Source of the DNA: Asterias amurensis | Lineage: Eukaryota; Echinodermata; Asteroidea; Forcipulatida; Asteriidae | Reading direction: 5' to 3' | Length of the DNA stretch: 64,000 nt | Assembly (NCBI RefSeq): GCF_032118995.1 | Contig: NC_092666.1 | Span: 10,118,501 to 10,182,500, forward strand | Shown here: piece by piece, positions 34,101 through 45,373 of the stretch | How positions within the stretch are numbered: position 1 is the first letter of the stretch | How the letters are laid out: each line of letters opens with the position of its first letter | The notes under the pieces: model-generated | Told to the model about the DNA's origin: nothing | Seen by the model: the letters and a program-made list of their open reading frames with translations, nothing else | Databases searched by the model: none | Made by a program: the position numbers and the translations under genes

Positions 34101-34477
34101 TTTTACAGCAACTTGGAGGCAACCAACTGTAGTGCATGCCACATGACCACTTTGGTAGCACATCAGTCCTTTTTCAAACATTTTTCTTTTTATCCAAACG
34201 AAAAACAAGTGAACAGTGAAATGTGAATGGCTTTTCTTCTTGGAGATTCCTGGAATCGGTTGCCTGTAAAATGCCTCGTGTGACATGGCCCTTATAAAAA
34301 CCTAAAGTATAGTTGTTTTTTATTTTGTTTCATTTATTCATGGATTAAATCTAAAATAATAATGTCAATCTTTGTTTTCAGTTAATGGCGATCGGCTTTT
34401 TCATATGGAAGCGTTGCTACAACAGTCGGAAAATGATACATTCGCGAGTCAGTACACAGGATGACCAAGGGATTTAA
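28146..34477 (+). CDS. Ig-superfamily type I membrane receptor, five coding exons
   Basis: Exons: 28146-28530, 29095-29346, 31732-31884, 33245-33363 and 34382-34477. All have GT/AG borders and matching phases (1,1,1,0), giving 334 aa. Residues 1-17 are a signal peptide (MIGIVVIVVTLCCAACT). Domain 1 (to about 128) is V-like, with Cys37 and Trp in IYWSF but EGTYSYRF where the second Cys is expected. Domain 2 is split over exons 2 and 3 (LTCSVEH, ISWFVW, FKCVAKN). A Ser/Thr/Pro stalk and a membrane segment (LLVVTILGIILLTV continuing LMAIGFFIW) follow, then a short basic tail KRCYNSRKMIHSRVSTQDDQ without a tyrosine signalling motif except the membrane-near Tyr. Several NxT/S sequons suggest heavy N-glycosylation. 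It probably acts at the cell surface in adhesion or immune recognition and would need a partner to signal. The specific family is not recognised. Confidence 0.85.
28585..28690. repeat. tRNA-like inverted pair in Ig intron 1
   Basis: AGAGTGGGATTCGAACCAAC and, 75 bp on, its complement GTTGGTTCAAATCCCACTCT form a long hairpin. Each arm contains a pol III B-box (GGTTCGAATCC), on opposite strands. It is likely a foldback SINE derived from a tRNA. Confidence 0.6.
29590..29900. repeat. Tandem pair of a 150-bp dispersed repeat
   Basis: Two copies (about 29597-29745 and 29747-29895) share GCCGGAGATTCGGTC and CAAAAGAGGGCGCTATCA. A third, inverted and diverged, lies at 38410-38572. They are in intron 2 of the Ig receptor. 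Confidence 0.7.
29975..31662. mobile_element. MITE (GGGT..TGTCCACAGATTTA family) split by a Penelope-like insertion
   Basis: The two halves 29975-30286 and 31575-31662 join to match the uninterrupted copy at 54484-54840 (GATAATGATAGTAGAAA, CATGACATTGTT). The break is a clean insertion with an 11-bp duplication ATCATTATCTT (30276-30286 and 31575-31585). Confidence 0.8.
30287..31574 (+). mobile_element. 5'-truncated Penelope-like retroelement
   Basis: The open stretch ending at 31222 encodes a Cys-containing segment and a GIY-YIG-type endonuclease (LIYLISCRVCGVQYIGETRT, then RRFYGH and KLWIRRLQ). The order reverse transcriptase - GIY-YIG is typical of Penelope-like elements. The reverse transcriptase is lost here apart from diverged remnants upstream. 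The 3' part contains CTCTGCTAGGGTCGAAACGT, a motif common at ends of this class. An 11-bp duplication flanks it, so it moved after the host MITE was in place. Confidence 0.8.
32634..32994. mobile_element. MITE, TTAAAGGCAGTGGACACTAT family, Ig intron 3
   Basis: Inverted ends TTAAAGGCAGTGGACACTAT and complement CCAATAGTGTCCAGTGTCTTTAA. Other copies: 33690-34078, 58660-58978, 58976-59482, and fragments at 40138, 42078 and 52838. Confidence 0.85.
33690..34078. mobile_element. MITE, same family, Ig intron 4
   Basis: A near-complete copy in inverse orientation to that in intron 3: TTTAAAGACACTGGACACTA at the left and GTGTCCACTGCCTTTAA at the right. Confidence 0.85.
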
Positions 34478-34615
34478 AGATGGTTAAACTTCATATTTAC
34501 ATGTACTTTTTTTTGAAGAGGCTAGACCTTGTACGAGGTTAGGCTTCTTGTCTGCGACCTCCCCATACTATTATTTTGTCCTTACATTGTACATGTACTA
34601 CCTAATGGTATGGAA

Positions 34616-34621
34616 AATAAA
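34616..34621 (+). terminator. Polyadenylation signal of the Ig receptor gene
   Basis: AATAAA lies 139 bp after the stop codon, a normal distance for a 3' UTR. Confidence 0.6.
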
Positions 34622-34985
34622 CCTGAAACCTGACCTTGTTTTGTTTTTATCAGCCATGATGTGTACGTTCACCCTCGAGTGGACACTTTAAATAACATTC
34701 TTTCTGACCTGAGGTTATTTTGAACTGCTATTGAATCGTAATGTCACTTTCCCTTGTAGCTTAAAACACTTCCAAACTTTTTATTCATATAGACGACCTC
34801 CTTTTGACCTTTCCTTTATACAAATAAGTTATTTAGAATAAATAAAAAAAACTATAGAAATTCTATAAAATATTCTTTAGAAAAACCGAACATAAAACAT
34901 CCATCTTAAATTTCTATACAGTTTCATAACAGTTTCTGCACAATTTATATACATAGGTCTTTGTAGTTTTTGTAGAATTTCTATT

Positions 34986-35143
34986 TGGTAAGACACTGCT
35001 CTAGAATTGCAAGGGTCGTGGGTTCGAATCCCACCCGAGTAACATGCCTGTGATATTTTTTCACAGGACTCGGGAAAGTACTGAGTATACAGTGCTAACA
35101 CACATCGGTGTATGGGTAAAAACCAAAATTAATATTCTTTATC
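34986..35143 (+). repeat. tRNA-derived SINE, 5'-truncated
   Basis: It retains GGGTTCGAATCCC (B box, 35020) and the body CATGCCTGTGATATTTTTTC through CACATCGGTGTA, identical apart from single bases to the next copy. The A-box half is missing. Confidence 0.75.
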
Positions 35144-35224
35144 CCCGATGCAAATTTAACATCTATTATATCGTTGCGGTACCCGCTGCCAAAACATAGG
35201 ATTCGAACTGCCTCTAGCTGCCGG

Positions 35225-35400
35225 GCAACCTCGGTAGTCTAGTTGGTAAGACACTGCTCTAGAATTGCAAGGGTCGTGGGTTCGAATCCCACCCGAGTAA
35301 CATGCCTGTGATATTTTTTTCACAGGACTCGGGAAAGTACTGAGTATACAGTGCTAACACACATCGGTGTAAGGGTAAAAACCAAAATTAATATCCATAA
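35225..35400 (+). repeat. tRNA-derived SINE
   Basis: The head has an A box (TAGTCTAGTTGG, 35236) and B box (GGTTCGAATCCC, 35279) within a 72-nt tRNA-like fold (CTCGG/CCGAG acceptor), followed by the SINE body with a CCTGTGAtattttttTCACAGG stem. The fused body makes a functional tRNA unlikely. Confidence 0.75.
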
Positions 35401-35430
35401 AAGTTGTTTTTGGAAATTCTATAAAATATT

Positions 35431-36530
35431 GGGGCATTTCCAAGCTAAAGTGGACATGACTCAAAAAAATCAAATTGTGCCTACATGTTTCTTTACACTT
35501 TTTTATCCAAACACATGCCAGGATCAACTTAAGAACTTTTTTAGGCTTTGCTTCACAGTTTGATTATACAAAAATCAATTGTTCGGAAAGTGTATTTTTC
35601 AGTGGGAAAACTTTAAAAACTTTGACTTTTTTCAAATGGGTCCAATGTTTTCAGCAATAACCAGTTTTCAATAAAAGTCATTACATTTTATATCCATGAA
35701 ATATGGTGTTCAAGAAATATTCATCTTTAATATTAAATTTTAACCATCACCCTCCACTTTTCCTTTCATCGGGACCTTCAGATACTAGATATAGTGTAGC
35801 ACGAGTTACCGAAACATACATTTTTTAATTTTACTCCAAAATGGTGACACTTTAATTGATGCCAATTAATATCTATCTTTTACCATTGGTGCCTCAAGTA
35901 TTTATAAGAAATTGAACTGTCAAGCATTATCTACTACATTTTAATGATCCGTTAAAAACTGTAGCACGAGTTACCGATAGCACGAGATACCGATGTAGCA
36001 CGAGTTACCGCAATTCACTCTCCCCAAAACCAGCAGGAGGATTCAGTTAGTTTTACCAAGTATTACTTGGCAACAACTGAGAGCTCTGTTCTGCATATAA
36101 TGGTTTGCATAAATGCAATATTAAAGCCTGGGGTCTATGGTAGGCAGTGGCAGCAAACTACTATAGACCTAAACACTGAGATTTGTGATGGTCGATGGTT
36201 TGTAAATATTGTGGTTGAATATGAAGCCTTATAAAGGAAACCACTTTCCCGGTGAAGTTGTGCAAATTGGGCAAAATTATTTTACAAGTCGCTGAGGAAT
36301 GCTATTTTAGAAACTTTGACATTTTGTGAATTAATAGTAAGTTGTTAATGACCGGACAAACTGTAGCACGAGTTACCGTAGCACTAAATTACTATGAGGA
36401 TCTCGCCTTGGATGTTGGGTTTCAAAATACAAAACATTAAGATTCAAATCAAATATTGTTTAATAACTGGAGCCTGGAGAATAAAAAAGGACACCATAAA
36501 CTGTAGCACGAGTTACCGTGGAATTGCCCA
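35431..36530. mobile_element. Element with dispersed GTAGCACGAGTTACCG repeats
   Basis: The 16-mer GTAGCACGAGTTACCG occurs at about 35797, 35961, 35995, 36363 and 36503, plus variants at 35979 and 36378. The ends GGGGCATTTCCA (35432) and TGGAATTGCCCA (36519) are inverted. There are no coding frames of note. Confidence 0.6.
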
Positions 36531-36539
36531 TTGGAACAT

Positions 36540-36850
36540 TTATTATATAGACACATTTGTATTATTTAAAAAATTTTACTTCTGAAATAACATTTATACA
36601 ATTAATCATAATACGTTATTTTGTACTTGGATCTGTTTTTGTATCTGTGAAATGGTATTCACCTGTACTGTAATTCAATAAATTGATTATTTTTTTTAAT
36701 TTTCCTGAGTCATTTTGCATTTTGAATTGAGCGTGGTAGACTGTTCCACTCCTTTGCTGCAGTGACTGTAAATGTTCTATCACCAGCCTTGTTATGGGTG
36801 CGTGGGACAGTCAGCAGGACAGGGTTATGCCCCGTTCACACATAAGCCCT
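36540..36850 (+). repeat. Dispersed 0.3-kb repeat (pair at 63530-63832)
   Basis: Runs from CATTTGTATTATTTAAAAA to CAGCAGGACAGGGTTATGCC and matches 63540-63830 with about 90% identity. It is probably the 3' part of an interspersed element. Its class is unknown. Confidence 0.7.
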
Positions 36851-36867
36851 TTTCACACTACAGGTAT

Positions 36868-37020
36868 TTCCCGGGAAATTCCCGGGAAATGTTAGTCGAT
36901 CTGTTCACACTACAAAACATTTCCCGGGAAATAACATTTTCCCGGGAAATAATTTACCCAGTTAAGGGGTATGGGTTAAAGGAGTTAACCCCGGGGAAAC
37001 ACGTTTTTCCCGGGAAAAGC
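36868..37020. repeat. Cluster of TTTCCCGGGAAA palindromes
   Basis: ATTTCCCGGGAAAT-like palindromes occur five times in 150 bp, plus CCCCGGGG. They follow CCCTTTTCACAC, as in many MITE ends. Confidence 0.7.
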
Positions 37021-37539
37021 AGCTAGTCAGAACAAAAGCGGGTTTAACCATGGAGGAAGGAATAGAAGGAGCTCGAACGAAGGGACTTCAAAAGTCGAAC
37101 CTGCGGTACCTCGTAATCACCGACATACCTTATACAGACAATGAGCGACCTGGCGTATGTGAGTTTGCGCGTGCGCACTTGGTTCTTCACTCTACCATGG
37201 TGTCGTATGTTGTATGGATATAATAATAAAAAAAATTTGTTGAGACCTGATAAAAATTGTGTACACTTGTGCTCACCAAATCGAAAAACACAAATGAATA
37301 CCAACCACCCTCGTGTGCTAATACCCAAATTTTGAACCACCGCTAGTGACCGGAAAGTTAAAAAATAAATAAAACATGCCATGATGTTTCAGTGAAACAC
37401 CACAAACGGTAAATGAAAACGTGTATATTCACAATTATTGTCTCCAATGATTCAACTTTACACGAATGCAACGGTGCAGAGCGGCGGTACCGCACGTTCT
37501 GTACAAAGAAATCTAATCCTATATATTTCGTTTGCGGTA

Positions 37540-37810
37540 ACACCATGTGTGTATCTACTTGCCAGGTAGAGTTGTTCTTAGGGAACTGTCTTGCTTTATT
37601 CTACTGCCGTGGAGTAGATAATCGGAGGTTCGGGAGACTTCTCAGTTCTGAAAAGAACTGTCCTGCTTTATAACTATTACCAGGGCGGATGGTATAGAAA
37701 TTTGACTGGACTACTACTTTAGCTTATAGGATCGTAATAACTGTACTGCCGCGGAGTCAGTTCGGAATTGGTCTTAACGTTTCGACTAGCTTGCTCTAGT
37801 CATCGTCTGG
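37540..37810. mobile_element. Penelope-like element end (repeat copy 1)
   Basis: It contains CAGTTCTGAAAAGAACTGTC and AACGTTTCGACTAGCTTGCT followed by CTAGTCATCG. The same 270 bp recurs at 39720-40013. The complement of the second motif (GATGA-CTAG-AGCAAG-CTAG-TCGAAAC) resembles a hammerhead ribozyme core with mismatches. Confidence 0.55.
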
Positions 37811-37825
37811 TTACGGTAAGCTCTC

Positions 37826-37862
37826 CCCACGCTTATTTTGAACATTTTCAAAATAAGCGTAG
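37826..37862. repeat. ACGCTTATTTTGAACAT palindrome
   Basis: ACGCTTATTTTGAACATTTT and its complement form a hairpin. The same unit with GCTCTCCCC in front ends the window at 63957-64000. Confidence 0.7.
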
Positions 37863-38579
37863 CTGGGTCGTAGCCAACAGTAAGCGGGGCAAAGTCGTCA
37901 TGGGAACGCCATTATCGTACAAGCAGCGTGGTAGCCACAGACATATTATTATAATACCTCATGGTGAGATCTCTGTGGTCGTAACAGGATGGGTCGTAAT
38001 AAAAACGCAGCACCGTCGGCAACCCGTTTCGAAGTAGAAAACCGCTTAAAATTGGTCTTTGTGTAATCGTTAGTAATCGTAGTGGCAGCGAGTCAGAAAC
38101 ACTTTTTACGTAGAAACAGTAAAGTTGGGCGGAGTCTTCAATTTGCGAAACTGCTGGATTTTGACGGCGATCATACACGACTTGATACATTTTTTGAGAT
38201 CGGGGTGATTGGCTTGATCTTCGTAAGGTCGTAGTGCTGTGTGAACAATTATAACATTCCGGATGCGTTTTCTTCCACGTGTCACATTCATACTAAAAAT
38301 GCAGTGCCCAAATTGAAACCAGTTTTTTTTATACTGATTTGGATCACCCTGTTTAACTAAAGGAAAATATGTATAAACAAGTAAATAAATAATTAAATGT
38401 TGGCCGGTGTGGCAGGAGATTCTGCCCCCCACCTCCATTATAATTATGGCGAACTGTGAACAAACTTCTTCTGATAGCGCCCTCTTTTGAATCCTCCTCA
38501 GCCCATGTTAATTTCCCAATGGGTGACCGAATCTCCGGCAGACAGATTTTCCTGGGACACTCACCATAATGTTTCAACT

Positions 38580-39110
38580 GTTGTATGTTTACACTAACGC
38601 AACATCGTTTTTAACCTCATGGAAAATATGCTGTTTTCTTCCCTATTTCAAGCTAGGAGTTAAGAAACAAAGGTTCTCACGGTTGGTAAAACGGGGAAAA
38701 AATAAGATTTAAATAAGCTTGCTAGATCTACTTTTGGTTTCCTTAAACACAAAACCAGATAACCTAGTCCCGAAAAGTCGAGTGCGAACGCGATCAGGGT
38801 ATTAGACGTAACAGTAAATTGTGGTACTTCTACTGAATGGTTCTTCATTTTGGTTTATGAATAATTTTTCCGGACGAAATGTATTATTATTTCGACTATT
38901 TATTTTACCAATAAAAAAAAGTAAAAAGAGTATTATACAAAAAGGGATAACCAATTAGAAATAAAGCAAATAACACATAAGGTAAATAACTAATGTGTAA
39001 CTATAAGTTACAAGTAAGTTTTATATTAAAATTACCATACTCATTGTCTCGTTTAAAATATGTTGCCACTACATGTGTTTGTACAGCTGAATTCTTATGA
39101 TTTTTTTTTC
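38580..39110. other. No recognisable feature
   Basis: AT-rich DNA without a supportable exon or repeat. Confidence 0.35.
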
Positions 39111-39119
39111 TTTTGTCGA

Positions 39120-39430
39120 TTATTGTTTTTTTAGTTGAAAAGCTCCACATAGCCTATAAACACGCACTATTAAAACAAACAAGTCAATCAATTACACATG
39201 CCTTCAAAAAGAAAAGTGAGCATCCAATAACAAAGACATGTATACGATACTTCCGTTTAGGCAAAGGTATGAACAACACCAGAAAGTTCAAACAGTCATG
39301 ACATTTTTTTCATTTTAGTTTGACTCTTAGACATCAAACACTGGTTGAAAGTTAAATCGATCAAAAACTGTAGCTGTCTCAGCAATTAACTATTATAGTT
39401 AGTGTATAACGCTCTTATATTTTCATGAAG
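39120..39430. repeat. Dispersed duplicated block (pair at 58258-58540)
   Basis: Both copies share AAACAAGTCAATCAATTACA and GTTGAAAGTTAAATCGATCA in the same order. They flank the Ig-V cluster on each side, which suggests part of a larger old duplication. Confidence 0.65.
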
Positions 39431-39719
39431 TCCCACCAAAGCATGTTACACCGTTTCAAAAAAATTACTTTAATAATACAAATACTGCTCCCAAATTGTT
39501 TAAAGTTATTTAAAACACAATGTAATTAGTCAAATTCAACAAAATTCGTAATGTATCTGTCCTCTGTGGGTTTATAATTCTTTTCTCCGCTAATTGCTTC
39601 ATATTTGGAGTGATTCAGGTATTCCCTATCTTTAAATAGTGTACATGTACCATTAGTAATTTTAACACAATACTAATTTATAGGATTTGAGGCATTGCAT
39701 GGTGAGGTATAAATATATA

Positions 39720-40013
39720 TTTGGTTTGCGGTAACACCATGTGTGTATCTACTTGCCAGGTAGAGTTTGTTCTTAGAGAAACTGTCTTCCTTAATTATAC
39801 TACCGCGAGGAGTATAGATTGTTCGGGTGTTCGGGAGACTTCTCAGTTCTGAAAAGAACTGTCCTGCTTATTAACTATTACCTGGACGGATGGTATAGAC
39901 ATAGGCTGGGACTACTATTTTAGCTTATAGGATCGTACTTAACTGTACTACCGCGGAATCAGTTCTTGGATTGGTCTCAACGTTTCGACTAGCTTGCTCT
40001 AGTCATCGTTAGT
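39720..40013. mobile_element. Penelope-like element end (repeat copy 2)
   Basis: Direct repeat of 37540-37810 with more indels. A further fragment (GAACTTCTCAGTTCTGAAAG) is at 42159. Confidence 0.55.
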
Positions 40014-40883
40014 ATATAATACTAATTTAATTAATAATCATTACAATAAACGCGGTAAGGTGCCAAGCTAGCTATATACAAAGACACAAATAATCTCAGA
40101 GCAGCCAGAGTTTTTTTCCAGCCTTGACTTGCCGCATTAAAAGTGGACACTATTTGTAATTACTCAAAATAATTATTGTTCCTTTCTTGATAACAAGTAA
40201 TGGGGAGAGGTTGACAGAATAACACATTGTGGGAAACATCTCCCTCTGAAGTGACGTAGTTTTCGAGAAAGAAGTGACATAGGAATGTAGAGTAAATTTA
40301 ATTTTTGCGATTATCATAATAATCCCAACAAGCAAATCTTAACATTTTAATTAAAATAAAAATCAAGATCATACGACCTTCCTGTCCGAAATAATGTGGA
40401 ATTTTCGACGACCTTCACGCTTAATTTTACGACCCGTTTTGGAAAACATAAACGTCCGAAAAATTAATTTAAAAAAACGCGACGTCTGCACACACTCATT
40501 AAAATAAATTTTGTTTACGATATGAAAACATCGATTTTTAACCCCCCGTAGTCAGACAAACAAAATTACAAAAATCTCCAAACAACTCAACGAGAAGTTA
40601 GATTATAATGTGTAGTCAATTTCAGCAATAAATTTGACAATCTTTACCTGAAATTTTAGAGCCATTTGCGTTGATATTTCCAACTTGAAATGCGAGTTTT
40701 GTTCCGTCAAGTCAAAACATAGAGTAATCAGCTGTCACTGCAGCCTGTCACTCAGCGTTAGCACACCCCCACGGGTATTCTAAGCTTGAAGACCATGGAA
40801 CATTCGCAACTATCCCGTGCATGTTTCTCATGGTTTTAGCGATATTAGTTACCCAACATGAAGTTTAACTGAAAGATTATTCC

Positions 40884-41262
40884 TTAAAGCCATTGGATCC
40901 CTTTCGTCGGTACAGGAAAAAAAAAAGTAAACAGATTTACAAATAACTTACAGGGTTTACAGAAGGTAGTGGTGAAAGACTTCTCTTGAAATATTATTCC
41001 ACGAAATACTTTACTTTTTGAGAAAACAGTAAAACAATATCAATTGTCGATATCGAGAGTTACGGATTTATTTTAAACACATGTCATAATGACACGGCGA
41101 AACGTGCGGAAACAAGGGTGGGTTTTCCCGTTATTTTCTCCCGACTCCGATGACCGATTGAGCCTAAATTTTCACAGGTTTGTTATTTTGTATAGAAGTT
41201 GTGATACACGAAGTGTGGGCCTTGGACAATACTGTTTACCGAAAGGGTCCAACGGAATTATT
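40884..41262. mobile_element. MITE, TTTCGGTAAACAGTATTGTCC family, near full length
   Basis: Ends TTAAAGCCATTGGATCCCTT and complement ACCGAAAGGGTCCAACGG. The interior shares GGTTTTCCCGTTATTTTCTC with the half-copy at 16995. Confidence 0.7.
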
Positions 41263-41869
41263 TGGGTTTAAAATAATTCAACTTTGAAAAACCACGAAAC
41301 AATGATGAAAATTAGACACTGTTTTTCCAACTTTAGATAAACATTCCACTGTTCCAAACGTGTGTCATAGTTGTGGGTGGTACCCGCGCTATGTCATGTC
41401 TGTGTACACAGAGTCGTCGTATGGTACATGGTGCGTGTCGTATACCAGCTAGCTATGGCAACAAGACCGGGTCGGGTGATCGGACTCTCACGCTGCATGG
41501 ATAAACAGACGCCTCGGTCTGTAAGCCATACTAAATCTCGCAACGCGGATTTATGAATGAGGGATGTCATCGACTGATAAAACAGGGTTTGCCTTTGGTG
41601 ACCTTTGAACCCCTTTCAGTGTTTACACGTGTTTTGGGTGGCTATATTTAGACACCTCTAATCTTTTGCTTTCCAATGGTACTCTTGGTGGCGCTATGCA
41701 AGTTGCATGTAAACTTTTCCCGAGGCTTGCAAAATGGGTGATTTCAATGAATGTTCGCTGTCTGTCCCGTGGGATTTGGAACATTTTTGGATAATGTGAT
41801 CACGTATGGCGTGTCAAACGTTGCATTATTCGATAATGTACAATATATGTGCGATGTTTCTCATATATA

Positions 41870-42078
41870 TGCGATAATTGTCACATATGTGCGATATTCA
41901 TTTGATGTATGCAATAAATGTAATATATAAACAATAAAGGTAATATATATGCAATAAATGTAATATATATGCAATAAATGTAATATATATATATGCAATA
42001 AATTGTAATATATGTGCGATAAATTGTAATATATGTGCGATAAATTGTAATATATGTTCGATAAATTGTAATATATGT
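41870..42078. repeat. AT-rich minisatellite TAATATATATGCAATAAATG
   Basis: About ten 20-22-bp units drifting to TAATATATGTGCGATAAATTG at the right. Minus-strand open frames here are artefacts. Confidence 0.85.
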
Positions 42079-42583
42079 TGGGAAACACCAAGTGAGAAGA
42101 CTGGTCTTTGACAATTACCAAAGACAACCAATTGAGTTCAAATTTTCACAGGTTTGTTTGAACTTCTCAGTTCTGAAAGGAACTGTCCTACTTATCCGGA
42201 CAGTTCGTTTTGTATTATTACTGGAGGGCTACTTGCCTTTAAACACGGTAACAAGTGGCACGTTTTATAGATTAAACACTGATATCACACACTTGCAAGA
42301 GTTTATGATGTTTAATATAAACGGACATGACAATCTTTTAAAAGCAACAAGCAAACATGTATGGACAGTGATACTAAACTATTAATCTGTGTTTGCAATC
42401 ACCAACAGCTTTTAAAGGTCACAATAGTCCTCGAATGACGAATGAGTGTGTCATTGTTCAGCAACTTAAAATGTTGGTGATTTTGTGAGACATACTTCAA
42501 AGTTAAATTCAACAAGGAAAACAAGGACAAGTTTAAGCTTTCTATAGGTTCCATTATAGTCAATTTCAGGTGGCAAGACTTAC

Positions 42584-42700
42584 CTTTTTTAACTTTAAGA
42601 TTTGTCTCATTTGAATAACTGTTGATTAGTTCATACACTTTACACCGAAACACGGCCTCAATATTTGAAATGATTATGACAATTGAAATATTTTACCAGT
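42584..42700 (-). pseudogene. Degenerate Ig-V exon fragment
   Basis: The minus strand encodes IEAVFRCKVYELINSY, then SNETNLKVKK, and a donor G|GTAAGT, matching the C-terminal half of the V exons at 42863 and 53174. The first half of the domain is not recognisable. Confidence 0.6.
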
Positions 42701-43114
42701 AACACCTTTTAAAATCCCATTATTTGCTAATTTTTTCGTACGAGTGTGTCCTTATTTAGCACCATAAATTGTTGGTATTGTCAGAATAGTTTCATTACTA
42801 TTGGACAATACAAAATGTGATGAAATCTAATTAATTCCATTCTTTTTGAGGTAAACACTCACCTTTTTTAATTTTAAGATGTGTCATGTTTGAGTGACTG
42901 CCGATTGCTCCGTACACGAAACATTTAAACACGGCTTCATCTGCAAGGCCTATATTCAATATTATTAGATTGCCATTGTCTTGATTAAACTCCACAGTCT
43001 TGTTCTTGAACGACACCACTCTACCACATCCTGCAATATAAACATCTTCTGCGTTTTCCAACACAACAAACCATAGGCGTACTGATGAGTCATAACATGG
43101 TTGATTAAATGTAC

Positions 43115-43946
43115 TGTAACGATTCCGGGGTGGGGTATGGTTCTTATGAATTTAACCAAGCCGCCACTCTGGAATCTGAAGAAGTCACAGGGGAAGGATG
43201 AAATATAATATTGGGGGGATTGTCCTTAAACTCTACTGATGAGGCACATTGAAATAAATCAGTGTTTCAAACAGAGGGTTGACATTAACCGCAAGGAACT
43301 ACACAGTGTGTATTTTATTCAATCATGTTCAATCACAAAATGTACATAGCGCCCTCTCTTGATTTAAACGGTATTAACTTAAGGTATTCTGTAATCAATC
43401 AGTTCGCTGGTTCATTATTCGCACGCAGCAGTACATGGTAGCGTGGCTGCTCGTGTAGTAACTATCTAATGAGAATCGCCAATGAATAAAGTGAGTAGCA
43501 TCGTTTTGCGTGTGTGTGTGTTCTTAAATGGTCTTGAGTTCTTGAGGTCTTGAATGGTCTTGAGTTCTTGAGGTCTTGAGGTCTTGAGTGGCGATCTCTA
43601 GTCTGGAAGCGACTGAGCCCCGATCTCTGGTTTTCGTCCCCTTTTATAGCCTAGCAGACGTACGCGCTGCACTAAGCCAGAGAACCGATTGGTTAATTAT
43701 AAGCGTTAAGAAAACAAAATGTTAACACCTTTGGTAGCGTGCGCGCTAGCAATTTGTAAGCGTGCGCGTAAAGCGCACGCGAACGCACAGCCCAATACGC
43801 ACAACCAAATGTGTGAACACTAAATTTAGCTGAAGTTAAACTTACAATAATGGTGAATTAGCAAGACATTATAAATAAAGAGATAGCATTTAAGTTGTCT
43901 CAACAACTCTATAATAATTCTAAAACGCAAGGCAGTTTTCGCCACA
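43115..43946 (-). repeat. 3' LTR of the Gypsy-type element
   Basis: 832 bp, TGTAACGATTCC to GTTTTCGCCACA on the plus strand. It contains a GTCTTGAGTTCTTGAG minisatellite at 43540-43590. A purine-rich tract (complement of CTACCCCCTTCT) adjoins at 43947. Confidence 0.95.
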
Positions 43947-45373
43947 CTACCCCCTTCTAAAAATAAAGAATGCGTCCTCGCATTATATCCGCAACAAGAA
44001 AATTTGTACATTACTCTGAAAAATTGGAAGTCAACTTTATGAAACTTTCAAAACTAGCCAAATACTAACTTTCTATTAAATATCAATGGAACATTACATC
44101 ACTTAGCAAAAATTGCTCTTGCTTAATTAAAATGGAAGTTATCTTTCTTGATCCTTCCTTAATTTTTAAAATCATTGCATCCAAATGCAACCATAAAATT
44201 CCACTTCGTCAGACCATCTTATTTCCATGGTCCATTACTCTAAACTAATAAAGGGAGAGAGAGCGCGCTTTTAAATAAATAATAAATTATTTTAATGTTG
44301 GCCCATCTAGACCTTCATTAAAACCACAAAATTCCATTACTCTGCTTCTTAAACACCTTAATTTACCTTTAAATACTCCACTTTAACTGTGCCTTTGCCT
44401 CAATAAATTAATTTAATCTTTAATGACAAAGGGGGGGGGGGGGGGTTCCACCGCGGTCGCGTCGTTGATGCCTCACTCCTGTTCCTGTGGTTCCCTCAGA
44501 AGAGATACCGTCTTGCCAGGGCGTCTTGGCCGTGGAGTCGTCTTGGGTTCCTCTTGCATGGGGATGAAGTCACTTGGGAGGGGTCGTCTTGACGTAGAGG
44601 CGTCTTTGGGTGAAGTCGTCGACATCGCCGGAGTTTCTTGTCTTTAGTCTTTGATTATTACCATTCTTTCACCAGTAATAATGTCAATCTGCTGAGCTGA
44701 TGGTGATGCAAACATCCACCTTACACGTGGGTATATTCTTGGAGATTCTCTTCCTATGTCTCCTCTTTTTTTTTTCTTGATTTCGTAGATGAACTGTCTC
44801 GAGCAACTCCTTATTGCTCATTTTCTTCGCTTCTGTTAGTTTTCTCTGCTTTTTCTTTATAATTTTTACACTGCAACTATACTGGATCAATAACTTGCGG
44901 TCTCTCCGCAAAAACTAATGAGGGCGCCCTCCATAATATCCACTCACTCCGTGCGTGCGCGTTGCATCCAAGCACGAGTAGTATACAACATCCAGCATAA
45001 CTTGATTAGGTCTCTACTCAGGTCGAAGGTGTTGGGCATACTGACGTCTTGAAGAGGCTTGCTTTTGATGATAACCGCTAAAAACAAAATATCCTCTTGG
45101 GCTTTTGAAACAGTGATCAGTTGTTTCTCCCAAAGTCTATTGTCGCTTATTAATCATCCTTGCTGCATCAGCCGTCTTGGCGTCATCTTTGTGCTCTGTT
45201 TCCTCCTTTGCCTTTGCAGTCGTCCCAATCTTTGCAATAGTCTTGATTAATTCTCTGCGGGCTCTTTTCACTCCAGCCCTTTATTCTTGAGTTCATCTCT
45301 CTTTGTTTACGTGTTTTCCATCTTAAAAAAAAAAAAACTTCTTTTGCATCATCAAAGGCCTTGTATTTTCTCT

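Noticed and set aside
35225-35300. Functional tRNA gene
   Set aside because: A and B boxes are present, but the same head is truncated in the neighbouring copy and both are fused to a common non-tRNA body, which marks a SINE.
38106-38438. Minus-strand 110-codon frame
   Set aside because: No recognisable domain, low coding character, and it overlaps a dispersed repeat at its end.
41861-42131. Three minus-strand frames with repeated YITIYR/YYNLSHI
   Set aside because: Translation of the AT minisatellite in three frames; no gene.
43961-45373. Extra gene (for example envelope) between pol and the 3' LTR
   Set aside because: No membrane or envelope-like frame was recognised; treated as the 3' untranslated part of the fossil element.
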